A stretch of 64,000 nucleotides of DNA, taken from positions 37,553 to 101,552 of the forward strand of contig NZ_RWKQ01000009.1 in NCBI RefSeq assembly GCF_003946885.1, given 5' to 3'. Below are positions 45,183 through 52,085 of this stretch, piece by piece (the first letter of the stretch is position 1; each line of letters starts with the position of its first letter). This DNA comes from Specibacter cremeus (lineage in GTDB: Bacteria; Actinomycetota; Actinomycetes; Actinomycetales; Micrococcaceae). The notes beneath the pieces were generated by a model. It saw nothing but the letters and a program-made list of their open reading frames with translations. It was not told the origin of the DNA and did not search any database. Both the position numbers and the translations under genes were made by a program.

Positions 45183-46180
45183 GGCGCGACCCCCGTCAGC
45201 GACCGGCCGGCGGCGATCTCCTCGCGCAACGGCAACCACCAGTCGACCAGGGCGCGCAGTCCGTCGTCCAGCGACGTCGTCGCCGTGAAGCCGAGGTCGC
45301 GCCGCGCGGCCGCCACATCGGCCAACCGCCGCGCCACCCCGTTGACGGCGCGCTCGGGGCCGTGCTCCACGTGCAGGTCGGAGTCCATGGCCCGCAGCAG
45401 CGCCTCGGCCAGCCCGAGCAGGCTCGTCTCGGCGCCGCTGGCGATGTTGTACACGCCGTCGCGCACGTCGCCGGCCGCGGCCAGGATGTTGGCCCGCGCG
45501 ATGTCCTCGGTGTAGACGAAGTCCATGGTCTGGCGCCCGTCGCCGAAGATCAGCGGCGGCCGGCCATCGACGATGCGCTCCATCCAGCGCACCAGCACCT
45601 CCGTGTACAGGCCGTGCACGTCCATGCGCGGGCCGTACACGTTGAAGTAGCGCAGAATCACATAGTCCAGCCCCGACATGGCCCGGAAGCTGCGGGCCAT
45701 GCCCTCATTGAACGACTTCGCCGCCCCGTAGAACGTGTCGTTGTTGTGGTGGTGGTGGCGCTCAGTGGTGGGGAACTCCTCGGCCATGCCGTACACGGAC
45801 GCGCTCGAGGCCGCCACGACCTTGTCCACCTTGTGCTCGGCCGCCGCCTCGAGCACCGTGAACGTGCCATCCACCAGCACCTCCAGGGCCAGCCGCGGCT
45901 CCTCCGCGCACTGGGTGATGCGGATGGCGGCCTGGTGGAAAACGACGTCCTTGCCGCGGGTCAGGTCATGGACCAGGTCGCGGTCGCGCAGATCCCCGTC
46001 GACCAGCCGGACTCGTCCGCCGGCCAACGCATCGGCCAGGTTGGCCCGCCGCCCGCGCACCAGGTTGTCCAGCACGTCCACATGCGCCACACCGGCGTCC
46101 AGCAGCTGGTCGACGATCGTTGAGCCGATCGTGCCGGCACCCCCGGTCACCAGGACATTCGCGCCATTCAGGTTGCTCAT
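45179..46180 (-). CDS. NAD-dependent sugar epimerase/dehydratase (extended SDR)
   Basis: A 333-residue extended SDR. It has the NAD-binding VLVTGGAGTIGSTIVDQLL, VFHQAAIRITQCAEEP, ASSASVYG, the catalytic Tyr/Lys in TFYGAAKSFNEGM (YxxxK), RYFNVYGPRM and FGDGRQTMDFVYTEDIA. A His-rich patch (ERHHHHNNDTF) before the catalytic Tyr is unusual. The family includes UDP-glucose/GlcNAc 4-epimerases and related dehydratases; which reaction is catalysed cannot be decided. It overlaps both neighbours by 4 bp. It probably supplies the keto or epimer form used by the adjacent aminotransferases. Confidence 0.85.
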   Translation of the reverse strand: MSNLNGANVLVTGGAGTIGSTIVDQLLDAGVAHVDVLDNLVRGRRANLADALAGGRVRLVDGDLRDRDLVHDLTRGKDVVFHQAAIRITQCAEEPRLALEVLVDGTFTVLEAAAEHKVDKVVAASSASVYGMAEEFPTTERHHHHNNDTFYGAAKSFNEGMARSFRAMSGLDYVILRYFNVYGPRMDVHGLYTEVLVRWMERIVDGRPPLIFGDGRQTMDFVYTEDIARANILAAAGDVRDGVYNIASGAETSLLGLAEALLRAMDSDLHVEHGPERAVNGVARRLADVAAARRDLGFTATTSLDDGLRALVDWWLPLREEIAAGRSLTGVAP

Positions 46181-47286
46181 CGTGTTCCCTCCAGTTGAAC
46201 CTCGACGTTTGAGGTGGGTCGTGCTTGGCCGCCGGCGGCGACGCTGGCGCTGGCGGCCTCCAGCACCTCCAACACCCGCAACCCGGCGGCACCGCTGGTG
46301 CGCGACGGGCGCCCCTCGCGGATGCTGGCGGCGAACTCGGCCACCATGAGTCCGAGCGCCTCGCGTTCGGCCAGCGCCGGTGACCAGGTGTCGCCGAGCC
46401 GGTACGAGATCGCCTGCGCCGTGCGCTGCGCCTCCGTCACGGCGGCCTTCTCGAAGTTGACGCCGCGGTCATAGATGCTGATCCGCTGTTGCGGATTCAG
46501 GTCGTCCCAGACCAGCGTGCGCCGCGACCCGCCGATCACCATCTGGCGGATCTTCGTGGGGCTGAGCCAGTTGACGTTGATGTGCGCCATGGCGTTGTTG
46601 GGCAGGTCGAACATCAGGTGGCCCACGCACGACTTGCCGGTGCCCAGCGGGTCCGAGCCCTGCGCGCTGACGGCCCGGGGCCGCAGTCCGCCGGGCAGGA
46701 TGAAGTCGATGATGGACAGGTCGTGCGGGGCAAGGTCCCAGAACACGTCCACATCCGGCTGGATCAGGCCGAGGTTGATGCGCACCGAGTCGATGAACAG
46801 GATGTCGCCCAGCGCGCCCTCGGCCACGAGCTCGCGGATCTTGATGGCCGCCGGCGTGTAGCAGTACGTGTGGTCGGCCATGAGCGTCAGCCCCGACCGG
46901 GAGGCGGTCTCGACCATGTCGAGGCCGAGGTCGGTGCCGGCCGCGAGCGGCTTCTCCACCAGCACGTGCTTGCCGGCCCGCAACGCCTGCAACGCCACGG
47001 CGTGGTGCGTGCGCGCCGGCGTGGCGATCGCGACCGCGTCGACATCCGTCTCGGCCAGCAGCTCGTCAAGGGAGGCGAACACCGGCACGTCCCCGAGCGG
47101 CCCGGCGATCTTCAACGCCCGTTCAAGATCGAGGTCGACGATGCCGACCAGGTCCCAATCGTCGGCCGCCTTGAAATTGCGGGCGAGATTGGGCCCCCAG
47201 TACCCGGCGCCGATGACCGCGGCGCGCAACCTGCCGCCGTCATGCGTGAAATTCAGTCGTTCCAACGGATCGGATGGTGAGACCAT
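46177..47286 (-). CDS. Gfo/Idh/MocA family oxidoreductase (WlbA/WbpB-like)
   Basis: A 369-residue NAD(P)-dependent oxidoreductase. It has the N-terminal Rossmann motif AAVIGAGYWGPNLARNF, AVAIATPARTHHAVALQAL, the EKP motif in GKHVLVEKPLAAG, and the HD-containing FWDLAPHDLSIIDFIL. In polysaccharide loci, relatives oxidise UDP-GlcNAc-derived sugars at C3 (WlbA/WbpB) before an aminotransferase acts. The ATG at 47286 is 49 nt downstream of the priming transferase gene; its ribosome-binding site is poor. Its partner is probably the aminotransferase at 42201-43325. Confidence 0.87.
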   Translation of the reverse strand: MVSPSDPLERLNFTHDGGRLRAAVIGAGYWGPNLARNFKAADDWDLVGIVDLDLERALKIAGPLGDVPVFASLDELLAETDVDAVAIATPARTHHAVALQALRAGKHVLVEKPLAAGTDLGLDMVETASRSGLTLMADHTYCYTPAAIKIRELVAEGALGDILFIDSVRINLGLIQPDVDVFWDLAPHDLSIIDFILPGGLRPRAVSAQGSDPLGTGKSCVGHLMFDLPNNAMAHINVNWLSPTKIRQMVIGGSRRTLVWDDLNPQQRISIYDRGVNFEKAAVTEAQRTAQAISYRLGDTWSPALAEREALGLMVAEFAASIREGRPSRTSGAAGLRVLEVLEAASASVAAGGQARPTSNVEVQLEGTR

Positions 47287-47335
47287 GGCTTTGCCGTTTC
47301 CTAGTCTGTTGTTGTGTGGGTCCACCGGCGGGTGC

Positions 47336-48904
47336 TCAATAGGCCCCGGTGGGTTCATAGACGGCCTTGACGGTGCGCCACAGGATGATGAAGTCCCCCG
47401 CCAGCGACCAGTTCTCGACGTAGTAGAGGTCCAGCCGCACGGCCTCGTCCCACGGCAGGTCCGACCGGCCGCTGATCTGCCACAGGCCCGTGATGCCCGG
47501 CTTGATGAGGAGCCGGCGGTGCGCGGGACGCTCATACCCGGCGACCTCGGACCGCAGCGGCGGGCGCGGCCCGACCAGGCTCATGTCGCCGAGAAGGACG
47601 TTGACGAACTGCGGCAGTTCGTCCAGGGAGAACCTTCGCATCCAGCGCCCGCACCGGGTGATCCTCGGGTCATGGGCCATCTTGAACAGCAGCCCGGCCC
47701 CTTCATTGCTGGCCCGCAACGCGGCCAGCCGCTCCTCCGCGTCGACGACCATGGAGCGGAACTTCAGCATCTTGAACGACTCGCCGTTGCGACCCACCCG
47801 TTCCTGCCTGAAGAACACCGGCCCCGGGCTGTCGAGGCGGACGATGAGGGCCAGGGCCAGGAACACCGGGGCCAGCACCACCAGTGCGAACGATGCCAGC
47901 ATGACGTCCATGGCACGCTTGACGGCATGCTTGTGGCCGGAGTACTGCGGCAACTCGACGTGCATGAGCGGCAGCCCCTCAACGGGGCGCAGGTGGACGC
48001 GCGGGCCGGCCACGTTGGTCAGGCTCGAGGCGAGGACCAGCTCCGTGGCCATGTCCTCCAGGCGCCAGCCCAATTCCTGGATGCTCTGGGGACCGCCGGG
48101 CAGCTGGCCGGCGACGACGACCGTGTCCGCGCCGGTCACGGCCACGACACGCGAGATGTCGGCCATGGTCGACAGGACCGGCACCTGGTACCAGGGCGGA
48201 CGGAATTCCATCTCGGCATCGAGCGTCGTCAGGGCCGCACCCGCCACATGATAGCCCGCGGACAGGTTCGAGCGCAGCTGGTCGATGACGTACTCGACGT
48301 CCGCCGGGTTGCCAAGGACCACGACGTCCGAGAGGTACTTGCCTTCCGTGCGCCGGCGCAACAGCCAGCGGCGGCAGAGCCAGCGCCCGGCAGGCAACAA
48401 CACCAGTCCCAGCGGCAACGCGACGGCAAAGAAGCCGCGGACGATCTCGATGTGGAAGACGACCAGCACGATGGCCACGGCGCCGAACACCCGCAGCGTC
48501 GACTGCAGCACGCGCTTGTATTCCAGGGCCCCGACACCGAACAGCCGCCCCTCGCGGGTCCGGCAGAGCTCGAGGTCGAGGCCCCACAGCACGAAGACGA
48601 GGACGCACACCCAGAAGTAGGACAACTGTGAAACCGCCAATGAGGCCGCGTCGTCCATGCCGAAGCGCAACCCGTAGGCGGTGCTGATGGCGATGAGCAT
48701 GAGCACGGTGTCCGTGATGCGCACCCTGCGGGCGTAGGAGCGGTGCCAGGGTGTGGCCGCCCGGGCGGAGCCACGGGCGGCCACGTCATCCCAGCTGGCG
48801 TGCCGGGGTCGTTGGTCCGCGGGCTGGCCGGCTGCCGGGCGTTGCGCATCGGCACGGCCGTAACTCGACGTCCCGAACGGCCGCACCACCTTGATTTCGC
48901 TCAC
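47336..48904 (-). CDS. undecaprenyl-phosphate sugar phosphotransferase (WbaP/WcaJ type)
   Basis: A 522-residue priming enzyme that attaches sugar-1-phosphate to undecaprenyl phosphate. The N-terminal half holds four hydrophobic helices (RITDTVLMLIAISTAYGLRF, FWVCVLVFVLWGL, VFGAVAIVLVVF, ALPLGLVLLPAG). A CoA-binding-like domain (DVVVLGNPADVEYVIDQL) follows, and then one more helix and the catalytic Bac_transf domain: FFRQERVGRNGESFKMLKFRSM, TRCGRWMRRFSLDELPQFVNVL, DMSLVGPRPPL, KPGITGLWQISGRSDL. I chose the GTG at 48904, with AGGTGG 5 nt upstream; it overlaps a small upstream ORF stop by 4 bp (GTGA). It starts the repeat unit, so the operon is complete from here. Confidence 0.92.
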   Translation of the reverse strand: MSEIKVVRPFGTSSYGRADAQRPAAGQPADQRPRHASWDDVAARGSARAATPWHRSYARRVRITDTVLMLIAISTAYGLRFGMDDAASLAVSQLSYFWVCVLVFVLWGLDLELCRTREGRLFGVGALEYKRVLQSTLRVFGAVAIVLVVFHIEIVRGFFAVALPLGLVLLPAGRWLCRRWLLRRRTEGKYLSDVVVLGNPADVEYVIDQLRSNLSAGYHVAGAALTTLDAEMEFRPPWYQVPVLSTMADISRVVAVTGADTVVVAGQLPGGPQSIQELGWRLEDMATELVLASSLTNVAGPRVHLRPVEGLPLMHVELPQYSGHKHAVKRAMDVMLASFALVVLAPVFLALALIVRLDSPGPVFFRQERVGRNGESFKMLKFRSMVVDAEERLAALRASNEGAGLLFKMAHDPRITRCGRWMRRFSLDELPQFVNVLLGDMSLVGPRPPLRSEVAGYERPAHRRLLIKPGITGLWQISGRSDLPWDEAVRLDLYYVENWSLAGDFIILWRTVKAVYEPTGAY

Positions 48905-49158
48905 CGTGGCCACCTGCCGGTCGGGGTGCGTCCCGTGTCCGCGGAACAAAGGGGAGCCGACGGCGGCTGGGGGAAAGCCTTGGTCTCAGAAGGCTTTTCC
49001 GCCGCCGGCTCCGATCGTGGAGCCCATCCGGTGTGGATGGGCAGGGGTCCGGGCATGGAAGCGCTCGACGCGTGGGAATCGAAGTCCTGAGGGTGCGCTC
49101 CGGCACGGAGCTGTCCGTGCCCGGATTCATGCACCACCGTGTGCTGGGAACCATACAT
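48901..49158 (-). CDS. small ORF (85 aa) upstream of and coupled to the priming transferase
   Basis: An ATG at 49158 has AAGG in GGAAAAGG 8 nt upstream and opens an 85-codon frame (MYGSQHTVVHESGHGQ...) that ends in TGA overlapping the GTG start of the transferase gene (4 bp), exactly like the other gene joints of this operon. The product is Pro/Ser/His-rich, with no recognised domain or membrane helix. Third-position GC is clearly lower than in neighbouring genes. It could be a real small gene, or a leader peptide whose translation controls the operon. It also contains the large hairpin at 48953-49012. Confidence 0.4.
   Translation of the reverse strand: MYGSQHTVVHESGHGQLRAGAHPQDFDSHASSASMPGPLPIHTGWAPRSEPAAEKPSETKAFPQPPSAPLCSADTGRTPTGRWPR
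48953..49012. other. large imperfect hairpin inside the operon leader
   Basis: The two arms GGAGCCG-CGGCGGC...AAGCCTT and AAGGCTT...GCCGCCGGCTCC can form a stem of over 20 bp with one bulge (CTGGG) around a short loop. On the leftward transcript it lies ~50 nt before the transferase start. Its role is unknown; absence of a U-tract argues against an intrinsic terminator. Confidence 0.55.
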
Positions 49159-49215
49159 TGGGGAGACCTTTTCCTGCTGTAGCCCGGTGGGATACTTCAA
49201 GTAAAGAGGGTCGAC

Positions 49216-49235
49216 GGCACCCGTACACGGGTGCC
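49216..49235. promoter_or_regulatory. 20-bp palindrome, operator or terminator candidate
   Basis: GGCACCCGTACACGGGTGCC has perfect 9-bp arms with a 2-nt centre. It lies 67 bp after the LuxR gene stop and ~58 bp before the small ORF start. It could be the operator of the polysaccharide operon, or a stem that ends the LuxR transcript (weak, followed by CCCTCTTTA on that strand). Confidence 0.5.
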
Positions 49236-49301
49236 AACTACTCGAATCGGCCGGCCCCGGCAGCCTGGGTCACGGGTGAGTACTCATCTTGGCCCTGACC
49301 G

Positions 49302-52076
49302 TTACTTGGTTTCACTGCGGACTACGTGGTCGGCGGCCCGTCCGGCACCCGGTTCCGGGTAAACGGCGGAGATCTCGTCCCGCCGGGAGATGCCCAGTTT
49401 GGCGTAGCAACGGTACAAGTGCCCCTCGACCGTGCGCACGGACAGGTGCAGCGCCGCGGCGATCTCCTTGTCCGACTTGCCGGCGCCGGCGAGCGTGGCG
49501 ATCTCGTGCTCGCGGCGGGTCAGGGTCGCCGCCGGCTTGTGCTCCGGGTTGCCCACCGAAGCCGGGCCCGGCGCGGTCTCGATGCCCAGCTCCTCGCGGA
49601 TGGCGGCCAGGTGCCGGCGCGCCTCATGCGCCAGGACACCGGCCCGCGTTTCCGCCGCGATGGGCAGCGCGGCCGAGAACGCCTGTTCCGCGAACCGCAG
49701 CAACCCGCCCTCGCGCAGCGCCTGCCCGGTCCGGACCAGCACCTCCGCGTCACCGCTCATCATGGCGTCGACGTAGCCGGCCACCGCCTGGGCCCACGCG
49801 CCCTCCATACCCGCGGCCACCGCGCGCAATCGCGGTGCAAGGTCGGCCGCGCCGAGCTCGTAGGCGAGCATGAGCGCGTTCAATTCGATCGTCAGGCAGC
49901 CTTGGGCGGCCGCCTCGTCGGCTTGCCGGAGCAACTCGGCCAGCCCGCCGCCGTCGTGCGCAAGGTATTCACGGCCGGCCGCCATGAACGCCCGCTCATG
50001 TGCGGTGACCAGGTACATGCCATGGCCCTCGCAGTAATCCGACGACAGCTTCGCGGCCAGCTCCGCCTTTCCGGCGGCGGCCGCCGTGCTGAACGCCATC
50101 GCCGTGCAGAATCCGAGCAGCTGCTGCGGGTCGCTGATGCGCAGCGCCTCGATGCCCGGCAGCAGGTCGTCGAGGGAGGCCTGGCGCAGCCCCTGGCGCA
50201 TCGTGACCAGGCCGCGAACCACATTGGCGCTGCCACCGAACGACACGACCGCCGGGCCCGTGTCGACCGCAACGGACTGCAGGATCTCCTCCGAATCGGA
50301 CCAGTCGCCGGCGCACAACGCCGCCGCCTGGGACCGGCTGATGATCATTTCGGGCAGGAAGAACACGTCGTGGTCCTCCGAATGGACTATCTCGAACGCG
50401 GCGGCCGCCTGCCCCTGGCCACGGACCGGGCGGCCCATGGCGCTGAGCCGTTCGGCGTCCATGGCCAGCGCCACCGACAGGTTCAACAGGTATTCGGGGT
50501 CCTTCGGGCGCGGCTCGGCGGCGAACAGCCCGGCGAGCAACGGCTCCATCTGCGCATACCGGCCGTCGCGCGAGAGCGCCATGATGTCCAGCAGGTCGGC
50601 CCGCTCACCGGTGAGCATCAGGGTTTCGGCGGCATGCTCCGGCTCCGCCGCGGCCAGATGTTCGCCCGCCAGCCGCAACTCCGCCGCATCCTGCCCGATC
50701 ATCGCCGCCGGCTGGCCGAGCGCCGACCGCGTCGCCGCGCGCAGCAGCGACCCGAACAACAGTTCCGCCACGCTGCGCGCCTCCCTGGCACCGCCGTCGA
50801 GCAGCCGGGCGGCCTCGGCATAGTCGCCCATGTTGTAGCGCACGCGCGCCTTGACCATCTGGGCCCGCAACCCGTACTCGTCGCCGGAGATCGCCCCGAC
50901 CAGGCGCAGCGCGACCGGGGCCTGGAACAGCTTGCAGGCGAGCACGGCGGCGCGCAGCAGTTTTTCGTCCGGCACCGTGGCTCCACTGTCCAGCGCCCAC
51001 GTGACCCGGCGAAGGAGGGCCTCCGGCACGTACCCGTCCGTGTCGAGGCGCTCGATCAGCTGCCGGTGCAGCATGAGGCTTTGCGCCTTGGGCACCATGT
51101 CCCGGATGACCTCACCGTAGAGCGGGTTCGCCAGGCGCAGCAGGCTGGCGCCGGCGTCGGGGTCCCGGACCAGGCGCCGGTCGGCCAGTTCGCCGACAGC
51201 GTCGGCACCTAGCAACTCCTCGATGGTCGCCCGTTCGACGGGCTCGGTCAGGGCGACCAGGTTCAACGCCTGCCTCGCCTTGGCCGACAGGCCGCGCAGA
51301 CGCTGGCGCACCACGTCCGTGAGGACCCTCCCCCGCGGATGCTCCAGGCGTTCGGCAACCCACATGCCCTTGGTCCGCACCAGCCGACCCGACTCGGCCG
51401 CCTCGGCGACAAGCAAATGCATCAGCAGCGGATTGCCGGCCGAGGCGGACCAGAAATGCCAGCTGCTCGTGGCGAGCACCGGGCCGCCGAGCATCTGGAC
51501 ACAGAACTCGTGCCCCTGCTCGTGCGACAACGGCTGCAACTCCAGCGCCTCGGCCATCCCCTTGTGCCACATCTGCGGCAGCGGTTCCACCAGGCTGTCG
51601 GCCGTGCGGTGCGACGCCACCAGGCTGGCGCTTCCGGACATCACCAACGACGTGACCAGTTCGGCGGTCGCCTGGTCGATGGCGTCCGCGTCGTCGATGA
51701 TGAGCAACGCCGGGCGCGCGGTGCCGGCATGGTGGCCGGCGCCCTTGTCCGCGATGGCCGCGAGCAGGGCCCGGAGCACCGGGATCCCGGAGGGCAGGCC
51801 CCCCATCGTCACGCCGCGCAGGAACGGGGCCAGCACACCGTAGGGCACATTCGCCAGTGACGGGGTGCCATGGATCTCCAGTACCGGGGCGTAGGCGCCG
51901 ACATGGTCGGAAACGGCGCGCAGCAGCGTCGTGGCACCAAGTCCGGGTTCCGATGCGACGAACACCGCGCGGCATTCCTCCGCGCCGACGATGTTCAGGA
52001 TGTCGCGCAATTCATCCTGGCGGCAAAACGGATGGGCCAGCCCGTGCGCTGGACGCCCCTCGATCATTTCGTTCAT
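49302..52076 (-). CDS. large LuxR-family (LAL-type) regulator with degenerate Walker A
   Basis: A 924-residue protein. An N-terminal ATPase-like domain carries Walker B (ALLIIDDADAID), but the Walker A equivalent reads EPGLGATT (residues 43-50), with alanine in place of the usual lysine. A long helical, TPR-like middle follows, then a C-terminal LuxR HTH: LTRREHEIATLAGAGKSDKEIAA, SVRTVEGHLYRCYAKLGISR. LAL regulators often control secondary metabolism or surface polymers. It begins 9 bp after the second LAL gene in the same operon and lies upstream of the polysaccharide operon. Loss of the lysine suggests it may not hydrolyse ATP normally. Weak ribosome-binding site; coupling is likely. Confidence 0.88.
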   Translation of the reverse strand: MNEMIEGRPAHGLAHPFCRQDELRDILNIVGAEECRAVFVASEPGLGATTLLRAVSDHVGAYAPVLEIHGTPSLANVPYGVLAPFLRGVTMGGLPSGIPVLRALLAAIADKGAGHHAGTARPALLIIDDADAIDQATAELVTSLVMSGSASLVASHRTADSLVEPLPQMWHKGMAEALELQPLSHEQGHEFCVQMLGGPVLATSSWHFWSASAGNPLLMHLLVAEAAESGRLVRTKGMWVAERLEHPRGRVLTDVVRQRLRGLSAKARQALNLVALTEPVERATIEELLGADAVGELADRRLVRDPDAGASLLRLANPLYGEVIRDMVPKAQSLMLHRQLIERLDTDGYVPEALLRRVTWALDSGATVPDEKLLRAAVLACKLFQAPVALRLVGAISGDEYGLRAQMVKARVRYNMGDYAEAARLLDGGAREARSVAELLFGSLLRAATRSALGQPAAMIGQDAAELRLAGEHLAAAEPEHAAETLMLTGERADLLDIMALSRDGRYAQMEPLLAGLFAAEPRPKDPEYLLNLSVALAMDAERLSAMGRPVRGQGQAAAAFEIVHSEDHDVFFLPEMIISRSQAAALCAGDWSDSEEILQSVAVDTGPAVVSFGGSANVVRGLVTMRQGLRQASLDDLLPGIEALRISDPQQLLGFCTAMAFSTAAAAGKAELAAKLSSDYCEGHGMYLVTAHERAFMAAGREYLAHDGGGLAELLRQADEAAAQGCLTIELNALMLAYELGAADLAPRLRAVAAGMEGAWAQAVAGYVDAMMSGDAEVLVRTGQALREGGLLRFAEQAFSAALPIAAETRAGVLAHEARRHLAAIREELGIETAPGPASVGNPEHKPAATLTRREHEIATLAGAGKSDKEIAAALHLSVRTVEGHLYRCYAKLGISRRDEISAVYPEPGAGRAADHVVRSETK

Positions 52077-52085
52077 GTGCGGCCG

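Larger units (their letters stand above)
48905..49301. promoter_or_regulatory. leader/promoter region of the polysaccharide operon
   Basis: This is the only stretch above 300 bp without a secure gene. Reading leftward, it contains a 20-bp palindrome (49216-49235), the small ORF, and three stems: 49099-49125 (TCCGGCACGGA / TCCGTGCCCGGA), 49022-49042 (GCCCATCC-GGTGT-GGATGGGC) and 48953-49012. None is followed by a T-run, so they are not plain terminators. A promoter must lie in the region, but I could not define -35/-10 boxes. Attenuation or a regulatory leader RNA is possible. Confidence 0.5.

Noticed and set aside
48953..49012. Large stem considered as an intrinsic terminator
   Set aside because: No U-tract follows on either strand, and it lies just before an operon start and within an open frame.
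48905..49301. Search for a known riboswitch (c-di-GMP-I, c-di-AMP) in the polysaccharide leader
   Set aside because: The conserved blocks of these classes were not found on the minus strand.
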